Assembly (NCBI GenBank): GCA_023511295.1
Contig: JAIMBT010000006.1
Coordinates: forward strand, 83,672-147,671
Direction of reading: 5' to 3'
Length of the DNA: 64,000 nucleotides
Source: Alicyclobacillus sp.
Lineage (GTDB): Bacteria > Bacillota > Bacilli > Alicyclobacillales > Alicyclobacillaceae
In this document: piece by piece, positions 34,848 through 43,736 of the stretch
Layout: every line of letters starts with the position of its first letter
Numbering within the stretch: position 1 is the stretch's first letter
The notes under the pieces: generated by a model
What the model saw: only the letters and a program-made list of their open reading frames with translations
Told to the model about the DNA's origin: nothing
Database searches by the model: none
Made by a program: the position numbers and the translations under genes

Positions 34848-36545
34848 TCATCTGGTTTCCAGCGTGACCTCCCACCGGCCATCCGGACGGAACCACGCCC
34901 GACTGTTCTTCGCCGTCGCGTCCGACTCCGGGAAGTCGAGGCGCTGGTGACAACCTCTCGACTCGCGTCGCAGGAGCGCACTCTGGATGATAACCTGCCC
35001 GAGTTTCAACATGTTGTCGAGTTCGGCCCGCTCCACGTACTGCAGGGGGTAGGCCGACTGCGGAGCAAGGCTGGTCTGCGCCACCTGGTCCGCGAGCTGT
35101 GCCAATTGACCCAGCCCGGCCTGCAGTTGGGCCTCCGTCCGCAGCGGACCAGCCAGCGTCCACAGGATGTGTTGCAACGCCCGCTTGTGCGCGCTCATCG
35201 ACGCCTCATCCGAGGCGGTCGGATGCGGGTGCCACAGGTTTTGCAGGCGCGCCCACTCGGCTTCGCGCTCGCGCTCGACCGCGGTTTCTTCGCTCGGCCA
35301 TCCGCCGCGGCACTTCGAGGCCTCTTCGCCGGCAATCCGGCCCGTTACGAGCGCTTCCGTGATGGCGTTGCCGGAGAGACGGTTCGCCCCGTGCATCCCC
35401 TGAATCAGCTCGCCGCACGCGAACAGGCCGTCGACCGTCGTCTCCATCGTCGGCGCGACGCGCACACCGCCTATCATAAAGTGGGCCATCGGGGCGACCT
35501 CCACCATGTCGCGGGTGAGGTCAATCCCCTGCCGCTCCAGGATGCCGATGACCGGGCCGAACGCTTCCCGGAGCTTCGGCTCCGGCACCATTCGGAAATC
35601 CAGGTACGCGCCCCCGTGCGGAGACCCGCGCCCGGCAGCGACCTCTTCGAAGATGGCGTAGGTCGTCGTGTCGCGGGTCGCCGTGTACTTCCCGGCCACC
35701 TCCCCCGCGTACCGCTGCATGAATTCGTCTCCTTCACCGTTCAGCAAACGGCCGCCCAGCTTGTAGCGGAACGGGTCCCACATGATGGGATCTACGCCGA
35801 TGAGCGGCGGCCACAGGTGCGCAATCGGGAAAAACTGCACCATCTCCATGTCGCGCAGCTCCGCGCCCGCTTCTGCGGCCAACATGAACCCGTCGCCCGT
35901 CATGTTGGCGGTTGCGCTGTTGCGCTCGTACATCTCGGTCAGTCCACCCGTCGCGAGGATGACCGCGCGGGCGGAAATGGCGACGGGCTGCAGCGGATCA
36001 AGCTGAAACCCGACGGCTCCGACGACGCGGTCATCCACCTTCGCCAGCCGGGTCAGCATGACGTTCTTCAGGCGCCGGATGTTCGGGTCGTGAAACGTGG
36101 CGCGCCGCAGCCCGGCGGACGTCGCGCCGCCGGTATTGAGGATGTCCACATAGACGCAACGCCGTCGCGAATGACCTGGCGCGACCACCTGCGAGTGTTT
36201 GCCGTCCGGCGTCTTGGCCCAGTGAACGCCGTAACCCTCGACCTCGAGAATGACTTCCGGGCCGCGGTCCACGATGGCCCGAACGATGTCCGGGTCCGAC
36301 AACCCGCGCCCACCCTCCATCGTATCCTCGAAGTGAATATCTGGGTGGTCCGGCTCCGCGTCCCCGAGTGCAACCGCCACCGTCATCTGTGCGAGGATGG
36401 TGGCGCCGCCCCGACCGACGATGCTCTTGTCGACCAGGAGCACGGTCGCGCCCGCGTCGCTCGCAGCGCGCGCTGCCATCATCCCCGCGGCGCCGGAGCC
36501 AATCACGAGCACGTCTGCCGTGTAGGTCTGTCCAATTTCGCTCAT
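34848..36545 (-). CDS. FAD flavoprotein of the fumarate reductase/succinate dehydrogenase family
   Basis: The 565-residue protein has the Rossmann FAD site DVLVIGSGAAGMMAARAA, the GRGGATILAQM segment, the capping domain, HFMIGGVRVAPTMETTVDGLFACGEL and the C-terminal GANRLSGNAITEALVTGRIAGEEA. The canonical HTARGG-like heme/succinate region differs from true SdhA, and no membrane anchor genes are present. It is more likely an enoate-type reductase or dehydrogenase in the catabolic operon. ATG at 36545 has GGAGG at 7 bases and overlaps the molybdenum subunit stop by 4 bases. Confidence 0.88.
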   Translation of the reverse strand: MSEIGQTYTADVLVIGSGAAGMMAARAASDAGATVLLVDKSIVGRGGATILAQMTVAVALGDAEPDHPDIHFEDTMEGGRGLSDPDIVRAIVDRGPEVILEVEGYGVHWAKTPDGKHSQVVAPGHSRRRCVYVDILNTGGATSAGLRRATFHDPNIRRLKNVMLTRLAKVDDRVVGAVGFQLDPLQPVAISARAVILATGGLTEMYERNSATANMTGDGFMLAAEAGAELRDMEMVQFFPIAHLWPPLIGVDPIMWDPFRYKLGGRLLNGEGDEFMQRYAGEVAGKYTATRDTTTYAIFEEVAAGRGSPHGGAYLDFRMVPEPKLREAFGPVIGILERQGIDLTRDMVEVAPMAHFMIGGVRVAPTMETTVDGLFACGELIQGMHGANRLSGNAITEALVTGRIAGEEASKCRGGWPSEETAVEREREAEWARLQNLWHPHPTASDEASMSAHKRALQHILWTLAGPLRTEAQLQAGLGQLAQLADQVAQTSLAPQSAYPLQYVERAELDNMLKLGQVIIQSALLRRESRGCHQRLDFPESDATAKNSRAWFRPDGRWEVTLETR

Positions 36546-38782
36546 CTCTGTTCCTCCTCTGCGTGCAAGAGGCGCCAAACCCGCTCCGGCGACAGCGGCA
36601 GGTGCCGCCCGCGCGCGCCGATGGCGTTGGCAATGGCGTTCGCCACTGCAGCGGGCGCCGGATCAATGGCGACCTCCCCAACCGACTTCGCGCCAAACGG
36701 CCCGTGCGGGTCCGGCACCTCCACAAACGAGACCGAGACCGGCGGAATATCACTCGCCCCGGGCATGCGGTAATCGAGCAGACTCAGGTTTTTCACCTGG
36801 CCTTCCGCAACGACCAAGTCTTCCATGGTCGCCCACCCGATTCCTTGTGCCACCCCGCCGACCACCTGTCCGATGGCTGCCGTGCGGTTGAGGACCACCC
36901 CCGCGTCGTGGACCGCCCAGTAGCCGACCACACGCACGCGGCCCGTCTCTGGGTCGACCTCCACCTCGGCCACGTGCGCCGCAAACGGATAGGCCGGTGA
37001 CGGGTTGCCGTAGAAGTCTTTTCCGGGGAAGTCTGTCTCGGGCCGATAGGATGCACGGACTTCCAGGGTGTCCCCCGCGTAGCGAGACCGGTACCGGGCC
37101 GCAACCTCCGCGAGGCTGTGGGCAGCGCCCCCGCTTTGTACGACGCCGCCTATGAGTTCTACGTCCGCGCCGTACTCGCCCTGTGCGAACACCGTCAGCT
37201 GCTGCCGCAGTTGCTCCGCCGCCAGCTTCACCGCGTTCCCGCCCATCACCGTGCTGCGCGAAGCGAGGGTGCCGATACCGAACGGGTAGCGCGCGGTATC
37301 GCCGGATTTGACGATCACGCTGTCGACCGAGATCTCGAGCACACGCGCCGCGATGGCGGCGTACGTAGCCGACATCCCCTGGCCGAGGTCAATCTCGCCG
37401 GTCTCAATCTCCACCCGCCCGTCGTCCCGCAACCGGGCCACGGCGGTGGACCCTTCGAAGCGGCTGTCAATCCCCCGGTAGCCGGAGACGTGGTTCCCGA
37501 GTGCGACGCCGAGGCCTCGGTTCGGCGGGAGCGCCTGTCGGCGCGCCCAGCCAGAGAGTTCCGCCGCTTGCCGGAGGCACGCCTCGAGCTCGCAGCTGTC
37601 GAGCTGGTAGCCGTGGATGGTCACCTCGCCGCGGCGGACGATGTTGCGCAGGCGAATCTCGACCGGATCAATCCCCAATCCGTCCGCAATCTCGTCAATC
37701 ACGCTCTCCACCGCAAACAACATCTCAGCGTTGCCGAATCCGCGCATGCACGTGGTGGGGCTGTGGTTGGTGTAGCACAGGTGACCTTCCGCCCGAACAG
37801 CGCCGAAGTGGTAGAGCGAGTCCGGCCGGGTGCAGGCGGTCGCCATCACGTTTGGACTCCAGTACACCCGCGCGCCCGCATCGCCCCACACCACGACGTC
37901 CTTGCCGAGAAAACGGCCTTCCGCGTCCGCCGCGATGCGGATGTCGATGGTCAGCGGTACCCGCGGGTGGGCGGTCAGCATGTCCTCGTAGCGGTCGAAC
38001 ACCATCCGCACCGGTTGCTTCGCTGCCATCGCCAATGCGGCGGCAATCACGTGCGCCTTCAGGACGTACTTGGCGCCGAAACTGCCGCCGATGGGTGGCA
38101 CGACAATCCGGACCTTGTCCTCCGGCAACCCGAACGCCGCCGCGTACGTCTCGCGGGCGCGGTACGGGATGTGCGACGGTGCCCAGATGGTCAGGCCTTC
38201 CTCTTCGCTCCAGTTGGCGAGCACGCCAATCGGCTCCAGGTGGCCCTGGTAGATGCGGTTGGTCGTATAGCGCCCTCCGCGGATGATGTGCGCCTTCGCA
38301 AAGGCGGCGTCGACGTCGCCGCGTTCGAGCTGCACGTGCATCGGCCGGTTGTCCGGCTGCTCGTCGTGCACCACCGGTGCACCGGGCGCCAGCGCTTCCT
38401 CGGGCTGGAGCACGGCCGGCAGCAGCTCGTACGTCACTTCCACCGCCGCGAGGGCAGCCCGCAACGCCGCTTCGCTCGTGGCTGCCACCGCAACCACCTC
38501 GTCGCCGACGAACAGCACGCGGTCCTTGGCGAGGATGTTCCAGTCTTTGAACTGCGTCGGGCCGTACGCGCCGCCCGGCACGTCGTCTGCCGTCAGCACG
38601 GCCTGTACGCCGGGGATGGCGCGAGCCTTCTCGACGTCCACCTTCACAATCCGGGCATGCGCGTGCGGACTGCGCACAACCCCGCCGTACAGTTCGCCCG
38701 GCAGGTGGATGTCCGCGACGTAGCGGGTCTCCCCCCGCAGCTTCGAGGCGACATCCGACCGCACCGTCACTTCGTTGCCCAT
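36542..38782 (-). CDS. Molybdenum hydroxylase, molybdopterin-binding subunit (xanthine dehydrogenase family)
   Basis: The 746-residue large subunit hydroxylates a carbon of a heterocycle or aldehyde with water-derived oxygen. Motifs include PPIGGSFGAK, the GDAGAR and CMRGFGNAE segments, TGEIDLGQGMSATYAAIAA and the C-terminal GPFGAKSVGEVAIDPAP with the catalytic Glu. It overlaps the 2Fe-2S subunit gene by 16 bases and the flavoprotein gene by 4. Substrate is not predictable; N-heteroaromatic acid hydroxylases (nicotinate, isoquinoline, picolinate types) share this layout. No XdhC-type maturation gene is close. Confidence 0.93.
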   Translation of the reverse strand: MGNEVTVRSDVASKLRGETRYVADIHLPGELYGGVVRSPHAHARIVKVDVEKARAIPGVQAVLTADDVPGGAYGPTQFKDWNILAKDRVLFVGDEVVAVAATSEAALRAALAAVEVTYELLPAVLQPEEALAPGAPVVHDEQPDNRPMHVQLERGDVDAAFAKAHIIRGGRYTTNRIYQGHLEPIGVLANWSEEEGLTIWAPSHIPYRARETYAAAFGLPEDKVRIVVPPIGGSFGAKYVLKAHVIAAALAMAAKQPVRMVFDRYEDMLTAHPRVPLTIDIRIAADAEGRFLGKDVVVWGDAGARVYWSPNVMATACTRPDSLYHFGAVRAEGHLCYTNHSPTTCMRGFGNAEMLFAVESVIDEIADGLGIDPVEIRLRNIVRRGEVTIHGYQLDSCELEACLRQAAELSGWARRQALPPNRGLGVALGNHVSGYRGIDSRFEGSTAVARLRDDGRVEIETGEIDLGQGMSATYAAIAARVLEISVDSVIVKSGDTARYPFGIGTLASRSTVMGGNAVKLAAEQLRQQLTVFAQGEYGADVELIGGVVQSGGAAHSLAEVAARYRSRYAGDTLEVRASYRPETDFPGKDFYGNPSPAYPFAAHVAEVEVDPETGRVRVVGYWAVHDAGVVLNRTAAIGQVVGGVAQGIGWATMEDLVVAEGQVKNLSLLDYRMPGASDIPPVSVSFVEVPDPHGPFGAKSVGEVAIDPAPAAVANAIANAIGARGRHLPLSPERVWRLLHAEEEQR

Positions 38783-39294
38783 TCCGTTTCACCTCCCGCT
38801 TGCGGCGCAGTGGCGTCCGTCGACTGCCGGACGACTTCCAGCGCGGCCGCGAGGATGCTCTGGTAGCCTGTGCACCGGCACAGGTTGTTCTTCAACACGC
38901 CGGCCACATCTGCTGCCGTTTGCGGCGGGGCGTCTGCCGAAAGTGCGGCGGACAGGGTCACCATGATGCCCGGGGTGCAGTACCCGCACTGAGATCCGCC
39001 GGCGGCCTCCATCGCGGCTGCCAACTGCGCGAAGTGCGACTTCGCGCGCAACCCTTCCACCGTTTCGACATCGCGGTCGGCCGCCGCCGCCACCGGCAAC
39101 AGGCAGGACACGACCGGTTGCCCGTCGAGCAAGACGGTGCACGCGCCGCACTCGCCGGTCCGGCAACCCACCTTCGTACCGGTCAAGCCGAGGACGTCGC
39201 GCAATACGTCGACCAACGGCCTCGTCGGCGCGCCTTCATAAGCGGACGAAACGCCGTTCACGCGGAGCGAGATGGACCTGTTCTGTTCGGACAT
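38767..39294 (-). CDS. Molybdenum hydroxylase, 2Fe-2S subunit
   Basis: The 175-residue small subunit has a plant-type cluster (CRTGECGACTVLLDGQPVVSC) and a helical second cluster (CGYCTPGIM ... CRCTGYQSI), the full set for this family. It passes electrons from the Mo centre to the FAD subunit. The ATG at 39294 follows GAGGGAG at 9 bases; the ATG at 39303 is nearly on top of that site. It lies between the decarboxylase-like gene and the large subunit. Confidence 0.94.
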   Translation of the reverse strand: MSEQNRSISLRVNGVSSAYEGAPTRPLVDVLRDVLGLTGTKVGCRTGECGACTVLLDGQPVVSCLLPVAAAADRDVETVEGLRAKSHFAQLAAAMEAAGGSQCGYCTPGIMVTLSAALSADAPPQTAADVAGVLKNNLCRCTGYQSILAAALEVVRQSTDATAPQAGGETEWATK

Positions 39295-39328
39295 GCTGCT
39301 CATCTCCCTCTCTCCCTCCCATCCATCG

Positions 39329-40291
39329 TCAGGTGTCGAGGACCGATTCGTCAAACGCCGCGTCCACTGAGATGGGCCGCGACAACAGACCGTCTTCCAC
39401 CAGGTAGGCGACAAACCGCTCCAACTGCGCGCGGTTCTTCCCAACTCCGTACGGCCAGATGTCGCCGTCCATCTCGCGCAACGCGTGTTCCGCCGACGCC
39501 ACCGCAAACGGCAGCGTCGCCCCGAGCTTGATGGTCTCGACGAGGTTCGCCACCGCCGCGTCCTTGATCTGCGCGAGGGTGTCGTACAGGGTCCGCGGCA
39601 GCGCGGGGTCCGCCGCCACCACCTCCTTGCGGACGGTGACGAGGTGCATGATGGGGAACACGCCGGTCCGCCGGTAGAACGCGCGCTCCTCTGCCCAAGC
39701 GTCCGGGAACAGCCGGCGGATGCGGCCCGCGCGCCCATCGAGCGGGAAGTACGCGGCCGGCGGCCGGCGCGCGGACATGACCGCGTCCACTTCGCCCTCA
39801 ATCAACCCTTCAAACAGATTCTCCGCCTTACCACGGACGGCGGGCACCGGCACGTCGATGCGCTCCGGCCGATACGTCACCCATTCGACGTCATCCGGGC
39901 CAAGACCCCATTCGTCGCGGAACCAGCCGCGGACCCACACCGCCGCGGTCATTTGGAACTCCGGGAAGCCGAAGCGGCACCCCTTCAGTTGCGACGGATG
40001 TTCGATGGGGCTGTCGCTCCGCACGTACAGAGCGTTGTGGCGAAACGACCGCGACAGGAAGACCGGAATCCCGGTCAACCGCTGCTCCCCCCGGTCGAGG
40101 GCAATCAGGTACGACGCCAGGGAAGTCTCCGCTACGTCGTACGGTGCATCCGTCAATTGCCGTTGAAAGATTTCCTCGATGGTTGCCTGCTCCGGGCGAA
40201 CCTCGTAGCCCGGAAGGACGGTTTGACCGGACAGCAACGGGGCTGTCCGGTCGCTCGTCGACATGGCAACCGACAACGTGCGGTCCGCCAT
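39329..40291 (-). CDS. 4,5-dihydroxyphthalate decarboxylase-like protein (periplasmic-binding fold)
   Basis: The 320-residue protein matches the Pht5/4,5-dihydroxyphthalate decarboxylase-like group: YDVAETSLASYLIALDRGEQRLTGIPVFLSRSFRHNALYV, LKGCRFGFPEFQMTAAVWVRGWFRDEWGL and the late helical part. The fold is that of NMT1-type substrate-binding proteins, but no signal peptide is present, so it should be cytoplasmic and enzymatic. It may decarboxylate a hydroxylated (hetero)aromatic acid made by the Mo enzyme. ATG at 40291 follows AAAGGAGG. It lies 122 bases after the MFS gene. Confidence 0.85.
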   Translation of the reverse strand: MADRTLSVAMSTSDRTAPLLSGQTVLPGYEVRPEQATIEEIFQRQLTDAPYDVAETSLASYLIALDRGEQRLTGIPVFLSRSFRHNALYVRSDSPIEHPSQLKGCRFGFPEFQMTAAVWVRGWFRDEWGLGPDDVEWVTYRPERIDVPVPAVRGKAENLFEGLIEGEVDAVMSARRPPAAYFPLDGRAGRIRRLFPDAWAEERAFYRRTGVFPIMHLVTVRKEVVAADPALPRTLYDTLAQIKDAAVANLVETIKLGATLPFAVASAEHALREMDGDIWPYGVGKNRAQLERFVAYLVEDGLLSRPISVDAAFDESVLDT

Positions 40292-40413
40292 GGGAGAACG
40301 CCTCCTTTGGTGTTGCTTTGTCGCGTACGTATCTGTCGCCTGGCCTCCGCCGGTCGCAGGAGCGGCGGATTCGAGGAACGCCTGTTCCAAAGCCGCTCCC
40401 TCCTGGGAGTCGC

Positions 40414-41673
40414 CTATTCCGGAAGCGGCTGACCCTTGGTCTCCGGCAACAGCAGGGCCGCGACAATCCCGAGGATGTAAATCAACCCGAACACGGTCGC
40501 AGCCGTGCCGTATCCGCCGAAGGTCTGAATCAAGACCGAAGCGACAATCGGGCCGAACATCGCCAGGTAGCGCGCGCCGTTGAAGATGACGCTGACCGCC
40601 GTCGCGCGCGCTGCCGTCGGGAACAGCTCGGGCGGTTGAATCGTGTACCAACTGTAGAGACCAGAGGTGAGGAACCCGTTGAGCAGTTGCAGCCACAGCA
40701 CCAGAGCCAGGTTGTGTACCACCATAAACACGACCGGGGTGATGATGAGCGATCCGATAAAATACAACGCGGTGGTCCACTTCCGCCCCCACGCGTCGGC
40801 GAGAAAGCCGAACAGGATACACCCGGCAATTTCACCGATGTTGTAGAGGATGCCAGCGAGCCCGGCGTAGTACGCGGACTTCAGTCCCGCCTGCGTCGCG
40901 ATTTGGCCGACGTACGACGGCACCCAGGAAGAGATGGCCCACCAGCCGACCGTGATCGAGATGGAGACCAAGAGGCCGACCAACAGGTCGCGCCCGTAAC
41001 GTCCCTTCCAGATGACGCTGAGCTTCACGGACGACTTCTGCGCCTGAATCCACTGGTGCGACTCCGGGATCTTGCGCGCGGAGACGAACACCACCAGCGC
41101 GGGCAAGATGCCGATGACGTAGATCCAACGCCAAGACAGGCCCAGTTGCCCGCCCAGCAGCCACCAGATACCGGACGCGATGAGCGCCCCGAGGGAGAAT
41201 CCAGACTGCAAGAGGCCGGCGCCTTTGGTCCGCGCCTCCGGCGGCCACGTCTCCGCGAGGAGCGATGTCCCGACACCCCACTCGGCGCCGATGCCGATAC
41301 CTGTCAAGAACCGCGTCAATGCAAGGGCCCACCAGGAACCCACCAACGCGCTCGATCCTGTGAACACGGCGTAGATGAGAATCGCCCAGATCATCGTCTT
41401 GCGCCGACCGATGTGATCTCCGACAATCCCGCCCAAAATGCCGCCAGTCGCCCAACCCAGCAGGGTAAAGGACACGAGGAACCCCGCGTACCGCGGCGTC
41501 GCGGCTAACTGGCTCGGTCCGAGCAAGCTGTGCAATGCCGGAACCATGGTGAGGATGAGTGCGTAGACTTCGTAACCGTCAAACAACCAAAACAAGAGGG
41601 TGAGGCCGAGCACGCCCCACTCGCGCCGCCCGAGCGACCGCTGCGGAATTTCCCGCGCTGCAACGCTGTTCAT
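40414..41673 (-). CDS. MFS transporter, aromatic acid:H+ symporter (AAHS) type
   Basis: The 419-residue carrier has the AAHS features LLFWLFDGYEVYAL near the N-terminus with the acidic FDGYE residues, GGIVGDHIGRRKTM after helix 2, RFLTGIGIGAEWGVG and GRKWTTALYFIGS between helices 8 and 9. Relatives take up benzoate, 4-hydroxybenzoate, protocatechuate or nicotinate-like acids. It overlaps the FAD subunit gene by 4 bases, so import and hydroxylation are made together. Confidence 0.92.
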   Translation of the reverse strand: MNSVAAREIPQRSLGRREWGVLGLTLLFWLFDGYEVYALILTMVPALHSLLGPSQLAATPRYAGFLVSFTLLGWATGGILGGIVGDHIGRRKTMIWAILIYAVFTGSSALVGSWWALALTRFLTGIGIGAEWGVGTSLLAETWPPEARTKGAGLLQSGFSLGALIASGIWWLLGGQLGLSWRWIYVIGILPALVVFVSARKIPESHQWIQAQKSSVKLSVIWKGRYGRDLLVGLLVSISITVGWWAISSWVPSYVGQIATQAGLKSAYYAGLAGILYNIGEIAGCILFGFLADAWGRKWTTALYFIGSLIITPVVFMVVHNLALVLWLQLLNGFLTSGLYSWYTIQPPELFPTAARATAVSVIFNGARYLAMFGPIVASVLIQTFGGYGTAATVFGLIYILGIVAALLLPETKGQPLPE

Positions 41674-42569
41674 TCTTCCACCTCCTGGGCAATCGCCCGG
41701 AATGTCAGCGTGCCTGCAATGGCGCGCCGCACCAACACGTCGACCATGGCGGTGCGGTACGCCGCGCTCGCCCGGACGTCCGAGATGGGCTGCGCCGCCT
41801 CCGCGTACCGCCGCGCCACGGACGCAACGACCCCGTCCACGTCGCGGAGAGCAGCGCCGTCGGCGACCGCCAGTCCCTGAAGCGACGCATCCACTTCGGG
41901 CAATGAAAACGGCACCGGGTTTGCCGCGCCAACGGCAACCTGTGCAAAGGACACGCGTCCTTCGTCGACCTGCGCCACGGCAGCGGCTGACACCAGCGAG
42001 ATGTCCGTCCCGCCGCGCTGGTCGAGCCGCAAAAACTGCTGCGGTCGCCCCAGCACACGCGCCGGGATGCGGACCTCCGTCAACAGCTCACCCGGTTCGA
42101 GCGCTGTCTGTCGGGGACCGCGCAGGAAGGTGCGAACTGGCATCCGCCGTCGCCCACCGAGCGATTGCAACGCGACCACGGCGTCGTAGGCCACCAGCGG
42201 TACGGCCATGTCCGCCGCCGGCGACGCATTGACAAGATTGCCGCCGATGGAGGCGCGGTTCTGAATCTGCCACCCGCCGACCACCCGCGCGGCCTGCTGC
42301 AAGGCGGGTACTGCCGCGCACAACCCGTGAGACGCAATCTGATGAGCCGTGACAGCCGCGCCAATCACCAAATCTCCGGTTGTATCGTCGAGGGAGATGG
42401 TTTGTAGCTCCGGAATCCGTTCGACGGACATCCAGTCCGCTTCGCCGTACGTTCCTTGTCGCCGGGCCCAGTTGACGAACAAGTCCGTCCCGCCGCACAC
42501 CACCACCGTCCGGGCGTCCGCCGCCTGCTTCACAGCTTCCTCGAGGCGATTCGGTTGATACCACGCCAC
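41670..42569 (-). CDS. Molybdenum hydroxylase, FAD-binding subunit
   Basis: The 299-residue medium subunit has the CO-dehydrogenase flavoprotein fold: VVVCGGTDLFVNW, LVIGAAVTAHQIA, VGGWQIQNRASIGGNLVNASPAADMAVPLVAY and the C-terminal CO_deh_flav_C region. It receives electrons from the iron-sulfur subunit. GTG at 42569 has GGGAG upstream. It is the first gene of an operon that runs to pxpA at 31911, with nearly every junction overlapping or under 130 bases. Confidence 0.93.
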   Translation of the reverse strand: MAWYQPNRLEEAVKQAADARTVVVCGGTDLFVNWARRQGTYGEADWMSVERIPELQTISLDDTTGDLVIGAAVTAHQIASHGLCAAVPALQQAARVVGGWQIQNRASIGGNLVNASPAADMAVPLVAYDAVVALQSLGGRRRMPVRTFLRGPRQTALEPGELLTEVRIPARVLGRPQQFLRLDQRGGTDISLVSAAAVAQVDEGRVSFAQVAVGAANPVPFSLPEVDASLQGLAVADGAALRDVDGVVASVARRYAEAAQPISDVRASAAYRTAMVDVLVRRAIAGTLTFRAIAQEVEE

Positions 42570-42600
42570 CCTGTCTCCCGCCTTTCAACTCTTTAAACCG

Positions 42601-42637
42601 ACTATCCATATGTACATTATGAACTAACGATTTGCAA
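42601..42637 (-). promoter_or_regulatory. Promoter region of the molybdenum hydroxylase operon
   Basis: Leftward TTGCAA (42637-42632) and TACATA (42614-42609) are 17 bases apart, a weak sigma-A match. On the plus strand 42601-42614 reads actatccatatgta and 42623-42628 reads actaac, almost the same as in the FTR1 promoter at 24361 and 24384. Confidence 0.5.
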
Positions 42638-42746
42638 GGCTTTTTTCGGCTTCCCCAAGGGACCCGGTGTCATTTTGTCCCTTCCCTTGTGTCCTGAATC
42701 GCTGACAAATCCAGCGCTGTATATCGTTCCCTCAGCGTGGAATTCT

Positions 42747-42872
42747 ATGGATCTTGCAGTGACGGACGAGTACATCCTGCCGGTCAACATGGTGGGAATC
42801 CCGCTCGTCCTCTGGGTGATTGGCGCCATCCGCAAGCACGCGGGTCAGCCGACCCCGGCACCGCCATCGTAA
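42747..42872 (+). CDS. Candidate small membrane protein, 41 residues
   Basis: The peptide has a short acidic N-terminus (MDLAVTDEY), one hydrophobic helix (ILPVNMVGIPLVLWVIGAI) and a basic, Pro-rich tail (RKHAGQPTPAPPS), the pattern of single-span microproteins. The ribosome site is weak (gtggaatt). Its stop codon sits inside the T-run of the terminator for the SDR on the other strand. It stands alone between two leftward units. I do not recognise a family. Confidence 0.4.
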   Translation: MDLAVTDEYILPVNMVGIPLVLWVIGAIRKHAGQPTPAPPS

Positions 42873-42910
42873 AAAAGGCTGGCACGGCGCACCTGCGCCC
42901 CTGCCAGCCT
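42871..42910 (-). terminator. Intrinsic terminator of the SDR gene
   Basis: A perfect 9-bp stem (aggctggca/tgccagcct, 42876-42884 with 42902-42910) is followed on the minus strand by six T. It lies 26 bases past the SDR stop and separates it from the Mo-hydroxylase operon. Confidence 0.9.
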
Positions 42911-42935
42911 CCACTGCCGCATCTGTCCGTCCCGC

Positions 42936-43700
42936 TCAGTACGCCGTCCAGCCCGCGTCCGCCACAATGACCGCACCGTTGACGAAACTCGCATCGTCCG
43001 ACGCCAGGAAAAGCGCAACCTTCGCAATTTCCTCCGGTTGGCCCGTGCGCGGGTTGATAGCCATCCCCGCCAGGGCGCTTTGTACGCCGAGCGCCGTCAT
43101 GTCCATCTGGGGATGGCTGCCCATGATGTTCGTTTCGACGCCTCCCGGTGCGATGGCGTTGCAGCGGATTCCAAGGCGCGCGTACTGGTACCCGACGTTC
43201 TTCGTCAGACCGACCAAGGCGTGTTTCGAGGCCGTGTACGCCGCGCCCGCTCGCGACCCATGCAGTCCGCCAACCGACGCGGTGTTGACAATTGCGCCTT
43301 GACCCTGCTCCATCATCATCGGCAAGACCTTACGGATGGCGCGCATCGGCCCCGTGACGTTGACCGCAAACACTCGTTCCCAAAGATCATCCGTCACATC
43401 TGCGGCAGCGGTCATGCCGTCCATCACGCCGGCGTTGTTGCAGAGGATGTCGATCCGCCCGTATTCCGCCACCGCCGTGTCTATCATGCGCTCGACATCC
43501 GCCTGTGCGGCCACGTTGCTGACAACGCCACGCGCCGTCCCGCCGGCGCTCTGAATCTCTGCGACGACCTGCTGCAGCGAATCGGCGACGATGTCCGCCA
43601 GGACGACCTTTGCGCCCTCGGCTGCAAACAACTTCGCCATCGCCCTGCCCATCCCGGACGCAGCGCCCGTGATGACCGCGACTCGATTTTCCAGTTTCAC
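42936..43700 (-). CDS. Short-chain dehydrogenase/reductase
   Basis: The 254-residue SDR has the cofactor motif TGAASGMGRAMA, LADIVADS after beta-2 (the Asp favours NAD), NNAGVMDG, the catalytic Ser in NTASVGGLHG, YTASK with catalytic Tyr and Lys, and APGGVETNIMG. Substrate is unknown. The GTG at 43700 follows AGGGG at 8 bases; the upstream ATG has none. It is preceded by its own promoter (43737-43766) and lies 160 bases downstream of the hydrolase-BTAD regulator gene. Confidence 0.93.
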   Translation of the reverse strand: MKLENRVAVITGAASGMGRAMAKLFAAEGAKVVLADIVADSLQQVVAEIQSAGGTARGVVSNVAAQADVERMIDTAVAEYGRIDILCNNAGVMDGMTAAADVTDDLWERVFAVNVTGPMRAIRKVLPMMMEQGQGAIVNTASVGGLHGSRAGAAYTASKHALVGLTKNVGYQYARLGIRCNAIAPGGVETNIMGSHPQMDMTALGVQSALAGMAINPRTGQPEEIAKVALFLASDDASFVNGAVIVADAGWTAY

Positions 43701-43736
43701 GGCATACACCCCTGTGCTCAGGCTGGTTGCCACTCA

